Positions 1 to 8,711 of a stretch of DNA of 18,220 nucleotides are shown piece by piece. The notes under the pieces were generated by a model that was given only the letters and a program-made list of their open reading frames with translations, made no database searches and was not told the DNA's origin. The DNA is taken from assembly GCA_000310025.1 (NCBI GenBank), contig FN648938.1, positions 655,952-674,171 on the forward strand. The letters run 5' to 3'. This DNA is from Ectocarpus siliculosus (Eukaryota; Sar; Phaeophyceae; Ectocarpales; Ectocarpaceae). The translations under genes and the position numbers were made by a program. Within the stretch, counting starts at the first letter, position 1. Every line of letters starts with the position of its first letter.

Positions 1-1110
1 ATGTTTTGCATGCCTTAGCGGTTACATAGACCATTGACCACACATCCTCGGACGGAGCATTGTTCCCACAGGACCGATCACCGATGGCCAATCGTTCCTT
101 CCTACTTTGCCAAAGGTGGCTCAAAAATGCCTTCGCGAGTCATCTATCCTACCGATATCATTTCCCGCCTTTTTAAACCACTTCCTATGGCCCAGTACAG
201 CTAAGGCTTATCCTGGGTATCCCATGTCTCAAACATCTCCCTGTACTTTTCTTCTGCTTTTCCCAGCTCAGTCATGTACACTTCCCTCTCCTTGTACAGC
301 CGGCATTCCATGGCGGTCTTCGCACTCGGAACCGCAATCACATTTGAACTTGGCGTCTTCATCGTCTACCTTCCAATATCTCCGGCTACGTTCTCGGAGG
401 CCAATGTCCCCGGTCCTGAAATTGACCTTCAGCTTTGTCCCTGCATCCATTGGTCCATAGAGGTACTCCTTGAACCCTATTCCTTCTTTCAACATTCGAT
501 ACAATGCTATGCCCTCCTTATCCTTGGTTTCTTAGATTATGTTCTCTCTCGGCGAAAGCAACAGATAACTTGTCCTTAAACCCTCTTAGACCCTCCGTAT
601 CCAGCGTATCGTTTTCGTCAATTTCGAGCCCTTTCCATACGTCACCTTCAACCTTGACCCACTCCGTGGGTTGTCTACCCCTCTTTTTATTTGCCCACTC
701 CTCTCCCAGGCTATTCTCGGCAGCCTCTTCTCCCCCCTACCGCACATGCGATACTGCCATGTCAGCTTCCTTGTGTCTCGTCCCGATCGTAGGGATTGAA
801 TCCCCAGTTCTGCCCTGACGGCTGCGGGGGGGGGGGTGTACTCATAGTCGTGCATGCCGTAATCGTTAGACCATTGACCTCGCATCCCTACAAAGGTGGG
901 CTGCGGGGGGGGGGTAGCAACGCATCAAGCCCTGCATTTCACGAGCCCCTTTGTCTTTCCCCATCCCGAGTGCCGCGACCATTCTACTGCCGGAGTATCT
1001 GTCTTGTCTTAGATTCCGTACCTTCTCCCGCCATGAAAGCACGACTCCGTTGTAGATTCCCAGCTGAAGCTTGACATTGACCTTGAAGAACTCGAGCCTC
1101 GACAGGGTGT
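1..1110 (-). pseudogene. Decayed non-LTR (LINE) reverse transcriptase, C-terminal part
   Basis: Several minus-strand reading-frame pieces line up in the order expected for the C-terminal part of a non-LTR reverse transcriptase. The first, near 1090-920, contains VKLQLGIYNGVVL and then GMGKDKGAREMQGLMRC, recalling the thumb and post-palm region. The second, near 815-590, contains RAELGIQSLRSGRDTRKL. The third, near 500-300, contains MLKEGIGFKEYLYGPMDAG and a Cys cluster (KCDCGSECEDR) followed by a His in a shifted frame, like the Cys/His finger at the end of many LINE polymerases. A further piece (YKEREVYMTELGKAE) follows near 290-250. The frames change at least four times and contain stops, so this is a fossil. 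It runs toward base 1 and probably ends just outside the window. The family assignment rests on pattern recognition, not on a search. Confidence 0.5.
837..898 (-). repeat. Nested fragment of a non-LTR element 3' end
   Basis: This 62-bp stretch is nearly identical, in reverse complement, to the segment ending at 5889. Shared blocks include GCATGCCGTAAT and CCATTGACCTCGCATCCC. It splits the older reverse-transcriptase fossil and is flanked by a direct repeat, GGCTGC followed by 10-11 G, at 820-836 and 899-914. The flanking duplication looks like a target-site duplication left by insertion of a severely 5'-truncated copy. The C-run (minus-strand sense) could alternatively belong to the element's tail. 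Confidence 0.6.
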
Positions 1111-1417
1111 CACGTCGCCTGCCACACGTAGTTGTACGAAACGAACGCAGTACATTCCCATAGCACAATATAGTTTGACGCATGTTTGTCATCGACCGTT
1201 TCTTGTGCCATACACCATGGTGCTGTTCACTTTCGTCCACTGACCGTATGTGGGAGGATGTTGGCGGGAATTGTCGGATCAAACATCAACTCGACTGGTC
1301 GTCCTGTCCAACGATCAATACAATTTGCTGGCTTGTCGAAAACCTTGGTTGCGGTGTGCTGAGCTCCGCGCATCGCGGTCTGTTGTCGTGCATCGAGTGC
1401 ATGCCATATAAACTCAC

Positions 1418-4237
1418 TGTGCGAAGTAATCAGTCATGAGCGGGAGCAAAGAGGTAGCCTTGTTGTCGAAGAAGGATATGGCGAATTGCTTCGCTGGGTC
1501 ATCTGCAGCCAACTTCGACGCCTCAAGAACCTCCCTGGCAATCTCGTCGTGCCTGCGCATACCATGGTGGGTGGGAAGACGGCAGCGAGTGTAAAGTGCA
1601 GTCACCCCTCCATTCGTCTCGATGCTTGAGCAATGTGTGCAACGATGGGCTTGTTGGTGTGAGTGCAGTCGACGTACGTTATACATGAAGATTTCTTCGA
1701 TCCCATGAACGCCAGGCACCTTTCGCCCAAAAGCATGCGCACTCAAACAACATTCTGCACGTAACCATTTCGAGCGTTTGTCTGCATGATCCAGCTTGTT
1801 ACTCATTCTTTGAGCTGCTCGTACTTGGTCTGAAAAGGCTGCCCAAGTTACCTGTTCCTGTAGGACGGCGCGTCGAGCTTGCGCGAACCCCATGCCTCCT
1901 CATTCTCGGCTGTGTCGAATCCAAAGAACCGAGCGGTGATGCCAATGTGAGGGGTCACGTGTTCTTGAGCAGTGATGTAGCCGAGGCCGTCCGACTCCAG
2001 CAACGGCTGCCACCTCTTTGTGCGTTTAAACTGCACCAACGGTAGGGGCATACATATCGGTTGTGTAGAACTCAAACAACGGCGATAGAATGCAAGGGGG
2101 CAAGGGGGCAGGTCCGTCACATTAAAGACCCACCCTCCATCTGACCGTCGCGGATTGCAGCACTTGTCTGTACGTCTCCCTCCGGAGGACTTCTACATTT
2201 CGTTTGGTAGCCCGATGGGCTTTCTGGGTTTCCCAACCCGTACTCGCGGGTTCGAACCTCCTGCTGGTCAAATTTGGTTTTTCGTTTTCCTTTTATTTTG
2301 CTTCGGCTGGGTGTCCTGATAGACCCACCTAGTCTATATTCTGCAACTGGTACAGCAAAATGGAGCAGCGGGAATTTATCGCAAGCACAGACAGGAAATG
2401 TGCACGTAATCTCCACCTGGAGGCAAGAACTTTCCCTTCGAGAAAAAACGATTTCCTTCCAGTCTCTTCCCATATCTTTGAAATTAGTCTTATCGTTTTC
2501 GCGCGTTTGACTTTTCGATGTCCAGTTATGGTGTGTGATAGTTGCTAGAGTCGTCGTCACGGTTTTCATATGTTTTCTTTGGGCTTGAATCACCCCCTGG
2601 ATCTGTGCTAGCTCCCTTGAGCTTACTCCGAAAGCAGAACCTTGTTAACCGGAGTATATGCGTTATTTCTGGAGCATCATTACAACCACCAAAAGCATAT
2701 CTCAATGGACATCTCTCCGTCCGAACAACGAATGAAATACCGTGACGGCACCGGCCTTTCCAAGCCGCTGGCGGTGAGAATCAGCAAGCAAACACTGGAA
2801 TGTTGTTAATGAACTTGGGCAGTGAAAATCCTGCCAAGAGCTCACGCCCAGAATACATCCATTCTTCCTTGCAGGACCATGCATAGCTCTTTGTACAATT
2901 CGACCTATATACTATACCTTGTAGGGCGTGTTCTTGGGTGTGTATCCGTTCCACCTGAATAGTGCATCCGCCGTGAAACGGTACAAAGAGCACGAGGCGA
3001 GCCGTGAGGAAGGCCACAGTCAAGTCGATGGGCTGGACAATATGGGACAAGGCTTGAGTACACGGGGGGCGGAGGTGTACATGAAAGGTTCGAGCTAAGT
3101 AACTCACTCGTTGCCTGCAGAGTCTGTATAGTAGAAGTCGCCCGTAAACGGGATTCGGTTGAACTCCTTTCCACCGAGGCCCCCGTCCGCGTTCCACCCA
3201 TCGTTTTCCATGAGGAAGGACATGACCTCGTCGACGTAGGCCTTGGCCAGTCCCCACGGCGTGTCCGTGCTGGCGTCAGCAACATCTAGCATGGAGAGGG
3301 GGGCTCCGTACGCTTCCATCAGGGCGGAGACAGTATCGGTGCACCACGGCATGTGCTCGGAGCCGACGTACGCGGCCATGTATAATCCGGCCACGCCCAG
3401 GTGCATGTTGAAAAGCACCGCGGCGTCCTCATCTCCGTCGGCTGGCTGGCAGCGGCGGCGGGCGTCGGACGTCTCCTTGTCGCCGAATATGTCAAGTGCC
3501 ACCCCGTTGGACTCGAACATGCTCCCTGAGTGATTTGCGTGGATGACAAATGGATTACAGGGAGGTAGGCAGGGATATGAGGCACAGACATTGAGACCGT
3601 CATTGATACCGCAATAACCGACAAGTTCGTATTTGTGAGTCGCGCGCTGAACTGCTGCAACGCGAGTAAAAAAAGTCATTCCACGAAGGCCTCGAACCCG
3701 GTGGATAAGACGACGGAGCTATGTTTTCGTGCGCCATATCGTCCACTTACCCAGCGAGAACTGGGCCGCGTCGAGGGCAGTGAAGAGCCGCATCCCAATG
3801 GGTGTTTCCAGCTCGCTCGAGCATTCTTTGATCTACCGAGAACGGAAAGGAACAGGCGTGGAGGAGCGGGACAGTCGTCATGGCGTGCTCTATTCGCGGG
3901 GATGGACCCGGCTTGAGGTACAGGCCGTCGGTAACGAAAGGGGCGGCTTCAAAGGCGTGAAAACCCAAACATTTTGCACGGCGACGGGCGCCAGAAACCG
4001 ACGAGTGCCACCTTTCAAGTGCAGGCAATGGCCGTACGGTACCGCCCAAGGAATGACCCACTCAGCTTTACTTACAGCTGGAACAATGCCGGGTGCGGAT
4101 GCGTTTAGCAGGACCGATAAGTCGAGGAGGCCTTCGCCGCCGCCGGTGACGATGCCTTGGCTCTCGACGCAGCTAGCGGACCCTGTCCTCGCGAAGACAG
4201 CTAGTAGGACCAGGATCGTGGCCGTTGCTGCCCTCAT
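1418..4237 (-). CDS. Secreted protein resembling vanadium-haloperoxidase-related (DUF6851/NapH1-like) family, six exons, 3' incomplete
   Basis: Exons (minus strand): 4237-4076, 3832-3751, 3654-3108, 2954-2918, 2030-1852, 1552-1418. Every intron is GT-AG (donors GTAAGT, GTAAGT, GTGAGT, GTATAG, GTAACT; next donor GTGAGT at 1417). The phases join without a break across all five junctions to give about 380 residues. The start ATG opens a hydrophobic signal peptide (MRAATATILVLLAVFARTG, cleavage likely before SC). Exon 3 carries NMHLGVAGLYMAAYVG, WCTDTVSALMEAYGAP and ENDGWNADG. Exon 4 reads WNGYTPKNTPYK. Exon 5 begins FKRTKRWQPLLESDGLGY and continues ITAQEHVTPHIG. Exon 6 ends with AREVLEASKLAADD and ISFFDNKATSLLPLM. 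The GYxPxN, WQPL, AQEHVTPHIG and EVLExS order resembles haloperoxidase-related secreted proteins. The vanadate-binding motifs of that superfamily would lie in later exons and are not seen. An 84-nt in-frame intron (3609-3526) inside exon 3 is possible. Gene structure is confident; family is moderate. Confidence 0.62.
2031..2917 (-). other. Intron 4 of the haloperoxidase-like gene (887 bp)
   Basis: This is the longest intron of the gene, bounded by a GTATAG donor and a GTGCAG acceptor on the minus strand. No coding signal is convincing inside it on either strand. On the plus strand, GGTTCGAACCT near 2250-2262 fits the B-box of polymerase III promoters. A weak A-box-like TTGGTAGCCCGATGGG lies about 45 bp before it, and T-rich sequence follows. 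It may be a decayed tRNA-derived repeat. Confidence 0.4.
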
Positions 4238-5030
4238 GTTCGTGGCCAGCGTAGTACGGTCTAGGACTGTCAGTTGGGCACCCGCGCGGAACGAAACGCA
4301 AGGAGGAGGGTGGAGATAAGGGCGGAGGCCAGTGAAAGGTTGTCGACCGCGGTATGTGGACAATCGTTGAGGGCCGAGGGGCCGTCTTTAGAGCGCAATG
4401 CACCACTTCAGCAGAGAAACACATGCGATGAAGCAATGTTAATGTTCATGCCAGAGGTTCAGATACGGGTACCCTCACTACTAATGCTGCTGCTGCTGCT
4501 GCTGTTGATTGGACGTGACATCGACGACACTCGTGCTGCTTACGGACAACACATATGCAGCCCCGCCTGCCGGCGATCGACACCGCAATTTACCGATAAA
4601 TGGAAAAAAAGTCGAAGTGTCGGAAGATTTCATTTTCACAGATTCACTTTTGTCCATCAACACCCCAATTTGTTTTCATTTCATTAAATTTATACGCAAA
4701 CATACACGGTCTTGTGTGCTTGCTAGGAACAGGGGGGAGGGGGCCTTGCCGCCGTGTGTAGTTGAGTGATGGAGTGAGATCGAGTAAGCGCGTGGGCGAG
4801 ACCGAGAAAGTGAAAAAAACAGATGACACGTGCGCGAGGTTGCAGCCTCGACAGGGGTGCACGTCCACGCCGCCCTTCTGGCGCACACACAGCGTAATGA
4901 CGGTCACTTATTAGCACCAAAGCCCTTTAGGTAGCAGGGCACAGCAGAATTTGCTGAAAATCTCAGAGCCCCCGGTGAAGACAACTAGAAATTTTGGGTT
5001 CCTTGTGACGATTTCTCACTACCGGAGGTG
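4238..5030. other. Gene-free stretch upstream of the haloperoxidase-like gene
   Basis: This stretch would hold the 5' UTR and promoter of the minus-strand gene starting at 4237. I see no clear TATA element or other assignable promoter signal, and no reading frame that looks coding. The only distinct item is a short CTG/CAG microsatellite. Confidence 0.4.
4485..4504. repeat. (TGC)n microsatellite
   Basis: About 6.7 perfect trinucleotide units, about 250 bp upstream of the start codon of the minus-strand gene. Confidence 0.9.
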
Positions 5031-5090
5031 GCCCGATATAGTGGCACGTTGGGGCAAGAGGAAATATGCCACAATAAAGGGCGGTGTCAT

Positions 5091-5128
5091 TATTCGATGA
5101 TATTGCCACTATTCGATAATATTGCCAC
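5091..5128. repeat. Two tandem 19-bp units
   Basis: TATTCGATGATATTGCCAC is followed directly by a second copy with a single G-to-A change. A shorter relative (ATATGCCACAATA) lies about 30 bp before, and TAGTGGCAC lies near 5039. Such clusters are common near the ends of DNA transposons, but no partner end was found. Confidence 0.7.
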
Positions 5129-5256
5129 AATTCATCTAATAGCCCGTGAATGGCGCACTATAGACACTTTGTCGGAGAATAAACTTTGATGTGCACGTTA
5201 CCGACAGCTGTACACTTGCCTACACTCACATGCGTACCGTAATAGTGTGTATTTTG

Positions 5257-5682
5257 GCACCCGGGTGCGATCGTTCTCTTAGCCATTCTTGGCTTCTTAT
5301 CGCACCGGGTGACTTATCAACGACACGTGCTATAATGCAGCGAACTCATTTCATGCAAGACTTTCACCGCACCCCCGGTGCGATGACACCGATGGGTGCG
5401 ATACAGAAGAATTCACAGTGGCTTCTTTTGAATCGTTTCTACAATGCACTTCGACGGAACGATATATGCAAACATGAAAATGGAATGGCGCCCCAATTGA
5501 TAACTACCGGCCCCACAGCCGTTCGTTACATGCAGTTCACGATGTGGCCCAGGTGATACCCGTACCTTGCGGAAGCACGCAAATTACGCCTTAGTCAGAC
5601 TGAATATTGTTGATATCGCACCGGTTGCGTTGACACCGATACCCGTCCGGAAGTGCAACTATTTTTTTGCGCACCCCGGTGC
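5257..5682. repeat. Dispersed GC-rich palindromes, GCACC(n)GGTGC type
   Basis: Related palindromic cores occur at 5257-5268 (GCACCCGGGTGC, perfect), near 5300 (CGCACCGGGTGA, imperfect), 5369-5381, 5618-5628 (imperfect) and 5671-5682. The copies at 5369 and 5618 also share the following TGCG(A/T)TGACACCGAT. The intervals are irregular, so this is not a simple tandem array. No coding frame is credible here. Confidence 0.6.
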
Positions 5683-5794
5683 CGTGTTTGCCATCGGGGT
5701 TCGGTTTTCGTCGCTTGGCAACGACGTTGTAAAACAAGCCGCCCCCCCCCGTGTTTGCCATCGGTACACCCCCCCCGGTGTTTTGTGATGTGAG

Positions 5795-5904
5795 AGCCTG
5801 GTCCGGTGAGAACCCGGCGTGCTCCGTCCCGGCTTTGTAGGGATGCGAGGTCAATGGTTTAATGATTACGGCATGCACGACTATGAGTACCCCCCCCCCC
5901 CCCC
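5795..5904 (+). mobile_element. Non-LTR element 3' end with C-run tail
   Basis: The segment matches the reverse complement of 837-898 almost perfectly over about 60 bp. It extends further 5' to match the tail of the fossil reverse transcriptase at the window start (shared TGCTCCGTCC, GGTCAATGGT and GGCATGCA blocks). It ends in GACTATGAGTA followed by about 15 C. This is a 5'-truncated copy of the same family in the opposite orientation. Its C-run directly abuts the next element. Confidence 0.6.
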
Positions 5905-6127
5905 GAAAATGGGTCCTTGACAAACAGCCAACTTAGAAGAAAGACCAAGCTCAAGAGCACACGTCAGCAAAGCCCCGCACTAAATTCCGACGCTTCCGAC
6001 GGCGGAACTGTCTCGTTTCTCGTTTCGGAGAGAGAAGGCCAAGCGGGTGTATGAATGCCTGCAGCAGAGATATCCCCGAAAAATAATGTGTACCCACGGG
6101 GACGCGAATAAGCCATGCACCCACACC
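5902..6127 (+). repeat. Left inverted-repeat arm
   Basis: Reverse complement of the right arm at 6487-6707. The outer end is CCCGAAAATGGG and the inner end is ATGCACCCACACC. Confidence 0.65.
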
Positions 6128-6270
6128 GTTCCTACCGACGAAAATCGTGTGTGGGGAACGAGCGTCACGAACATGTAGGCGTTTTCTTGTTTCTTCCACC
6201 TTGTCGCTCGACTACAGGCAGGCGCAGTTTTCTGTCCCTCCAAGCAGCAACTTACATGAAACCGGCGAAT

Positions 6271-6298
6271 CCCTAACGCTAACCGTAACCCTAACCCC
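6271..6298. repeat. Interstitial telomere-like hexamers
   Basis: CCCTAA CGCTAA CCGTAA CCCTAA CCCC: four hexamer units, two exact CCCTAA (TTAGGG complement) and two with one change. They lie in the core of the long inverted-repeat element and are too short for a true telomere end. Confidence 0.7.
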
Positions 6299-6314
6299 AA
6301 ACCGACCCGATGGG

Positions 6315-6478
6315 GGCTAGGTTGACGTTGGGTGGGTCAGTTCTAGGTTGTTGTGCCTGCATTAGGGCTAGGTTACGGCTGGGTGGCTCAGTTCTAGGTT
6401 GGTGTACCGGCATTGGGGCTAGGTTGGCGCTGGGTGGCTCAGTTCTAGGTTGTTGTGCCGGCACTGGTGCTAGGTTGG
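6315..6478. repeat. 51-bp minisatellite, just over three copies
   Basis: Unit starts at about 6315, 6366, 6417 and 6468 (the last partial) are exactly 51 bp apart. Each unit contains GGCTAGGTT, a GGGTGG(G/C)TCAGTTCTAGGTTG block and a GTGCC/GTACC GGCA block. Because 51 is divisible by three, the array is open in one frame on each strand, giving a 17-residue repeat. I see no sign that it is a real gene. Confidence 0.8.
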
Positions 6479-6486
6479 TAAAAAAA

Positions 6487-6707
6487 GGTGTGGATGCATG
6501 GCTTATGTGCGTCCCCATGGGTGCATCGAATATGTTTCGATATATCCACCTTCAAACGAGGATTCCGCCGCCGGCGGTGGGTCCGCCTTTCCGCCCGCCG
6601 TCGGAAGCGTCGGAATTCGAGTGCTGGGTGTTGCTGACGTGTGCTCGTGAGCGTGGTCTTTCTTCTAGTTAGTGGGCTGTTGGTCAAAGACCCCGGCCAT
6701 TTTCGGG
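6487..6707 (-). repeat. Right inverted-repeat arm
   Basis: Inverted partner of 5902-6127, with several short insertions relative to it. The outer end is CCATTTTCGGG. Confidence 0.65.
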
Positions 6708-6977
6708 TCGGGGGAGTCAAATCGGGTCGAGGGGGTGAGTAGCCAAGATCACGTGCACCCGGCGGAAATAGGGTCAGGGCCGGGTAGGGGCGGGCGTCAG
6801 CCAATCAGATGGCTCCAGGAGGGCGCTGCCAGAACTGCGAAAAATAGTGGTGCCCGATCATGGACGGGTTCGGATGGGGTGTACCCGATATTGGCCATTG
6901 CTCTTTGAAGCAAGTCAACATAGTCTGACAGAATGACTACCCATTCGAGATATAACCTCCGTCGAAAGGGATGCGTT

Positions 6978-7204
6978 TGTTCGTGGGTCTGCGAACATTG
7001 GTGTTGGATACATGTGCTGTATGATTTGGTGTCGTTTGGTAGGGGGTACGGCGATGAGTCACGGGGCCCCTCCTTGCTGTTGGAGCTGTTCTGTGTGAGC
7101 ACCCCCTCTTTCGTCCGTGTGAAGGACGGTCGTCTACCTCTCGTGCAGTTACTACATCACCGAAACAGTCTCACTCGATAAATAAGTGGCATAGGCCGCA
7201 AACA
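6978..7204 (+). repeat. 5' LTR
   Basis: It starts TGTTCGTGG and ends GCAAACA, giving TG...CA ends. It aligns along its length with 12703-12941. The longest shared blocks are TTGGTGTTGGATACATGTGC and the run around CACCGAAACAGTCTCACTCG. Two indels of about 20 bp and many substitutions separate the pair, so the insertion is old. Confidence 0.85.
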
Positions 7205-7242
7205 CTCTAGAGTTTTTGCCCCTCGAGGGAAGGCACATCGGG

Positions 7243-8241
7243 ATGAACTCTACCGGAGATGAGGTGCCCCCTGCCGCGAGCGGAGAACAGACCCGCCCGC
7301 CGGTGGAGGAGGGCCGCGATGCAGAGCTTGCACGTTTGCAACTGCAGATTTCGCAGTTGGCGGCCCTGGTGGAGGAGTCGATGAAGAAGGAGCCTGGCAG
7401 CGTCGTGGCGGATGCAGCCAGTTGTGGCGGCTGGGTTGCCGCCACCGGAGGCCAAGATCAGCCCCTGCAGCCGCACGGCGGAGGCGGGGGATTTCTCCAG
7501 CAACAAGCGAGAGATGGTGGGCAAGGACCACGGCAGCTGCTGGAAGGCGGCTGGGCCAGCAGATCGGGAGCGAATCCTGCGAGACCAGCCGGAGTGGGCC
7601 CGGGCATAGGACCGGAATACGGGGAAGCGAGGGGGTTTAACCCCCCAGGTGAGATACTCGTGATTCGAGGAAATGGAGAATACCTCGACGGCTACAGCAG
7701 TAGCCACCAGAAAAGAGTGACGGTCAATGCCCCGCTTCTAGACGGAAAAAGCCGTAGCCACGGATTTGATTCGTGGCGAAAATCGTTTATCCAAGCTGCG
7801 AAGACCATCGACTTGGACGGGCAGTTTATAGGAGATGCAGAGAGCAATATCCCTGTGGGCGACCCAAACTTGCCGACTTCCGAACTGCTCCGTATGGGGC
7901 ACACGAGAGCAGAAGTCCAACGAGGGCGTCAGGCGTTCCATTTTATCACTACTGCTGTGGTAAAAGAAGCTGACAAAGCAATTATCAGTAACTGTACGTC
8001 AGCGAAAGAGGTCCTCGCGGAATTGGAAAAGGTCTACGGGTCAAAACCGGCCTTGATGCGGAAGATGTTCAACTTTGCAATCCCCACACACAGCAACAGC
8101 AACCCCATCGAGCACCTCTACTCACTCGAGCTGCTGTATGCCCGCCTGCGCGAAAAGGGGCTCAATGCTGAACAACCCTTCGTTCTTGCCCACTTCGTTG
8201 GTTCCCTCCGACCCGAGTACCAACAAGCGAAGTTCCTGTAA
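7243..8241 (+). pseudogene. gag: Copia Gag, N-terminal and capsid part (frame broken at end)
   Basis: The reading frame starts at the first ATG after the LTR (MNSTGDEVPP) and gives about 332 residues. The first 150 residues are a low-complexity Gly/Pro/Gln leader. Residues from about 165 onward show the Gag polypeptide of Copia type (UBN2-like): DSWRKSFIQAAKTIDLDG, then AFHFITTAVVKEADKA, LAELEKVYGSK and the YARLREKGLNAEQPFVLAHF region near the C-terminus. It stops at a TAA after QQAKFL. Reading on one frame over gives VRTATALDRADIVRIVST, the natural continuation, so about one base has been lost near 8235-8240. The protein would assemble the virus-like particle that packages element RNA in the cytoplasm. 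Confidence 0.85.
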
Positions 8242-8711
8242 GGACAGCAACGGCGTTGGATAGGGCCGATATCGTCAGAATCGTGAGCACGGTGCACGCG
8301 AGCCTCCCGGAGGGGAGGAAGGCCTCGAAGGGTCAGCTTAGGGCGGAGCATGCTCTCCTCGCGAGCGATGGTAGCGGCGGGGGAGGAGCGCCGGGCCGCG
8401 GCAACAGCGGCCGCCGCAAGGGTGGCGGCGGCGGCGGCGGCAACCAGAAGGGGAGAGGGGGTGGCGCGAAGGCTGGTGGCGGTGGCGGAGGCGGCGACGA
8501 CGATGCGGGTAGCATGCGCGGTCGCTGCTTCCGGTGCGGCAAGAAGGGCCCCCAGGTGGCGAACTGCACCGAGAGCAAGCCCGTGCGATGTGAGACATGC
8601 AAGGGCTACGGGCACGACAAGAGCAAGTGCCCGACCGAGGAGGCGGTGCTCGTCGTGGAAGTGCCGGCGGGGGGGGCGTCTGCGGACGCCACAGCACTGG
8701 AAGTGGCATAG
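8238..8711 (+). pseudogene. gag: Copia Gag, nucleocapsid part with two zinc knuckles
   Basis: This continues Gag in a shifted frame. After DIVRIVSTVHASLPEG comes a Gly-rich, basic linker and two CCHC-type knuckles. The first reads CFRCGKKGPQVANC: spacing is perfect, but the zinc-binding His is replaced by Pro (CCC instead of CAC, a one-base change). The second, CETCKGYGHDKSKC, is a complete C-x2-C-x4-H-x4-C. Nucleocapsid knuckles bind the element RNA during packaging. The frame ends at TAG 8709-8711, and the protease continues in another frame. Confidence 0.8.

Larger units (their letters stand above)
5902..6707. mobile_element. Non-autonomous element with long inverted repeats
   Basis: The left arm (5902-6127) and right arm (6487-6707) are inverted copies of each other over about 225 bp. 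Shared blocks in the right-arm sense are GGTGTGG(G/A)TGCATGGCTTAT, GCCGTCGGAAGCGTCGGAATT, TTGCTGACGTGTGCTC, TGGTCTTTCTTCTA and, at the outer end, CATTTTCGGG. The arms differ by scattered substitutions and short indels. The 359-bp core holds telomere-like hexamers and a 51-bp tandem repeat and no transposase. This is the architecture of a foldback or long-TIR MITE. The target-site duplication cannot be read because the left flank is a C-run. Confidence 0.65.

Noticed and set aside
920-1090. A further haloperoxidase exon (VVLSWREKV)
   Set aside because: The SWREKV string recalls that family, but the flanking GMGKDKG and REMQGLMRC pieces and the following frames fit a reverse transcriptase better, and the splice phase does not match exon 6.
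2918-2954. Frameshift in exon 4 of the haloperoxidase-like gene
   Set aside because: On recounting, the exon is 37 nt and joins its neighbours in phase as WNGYTPKNTPYK; no frameshift exists.
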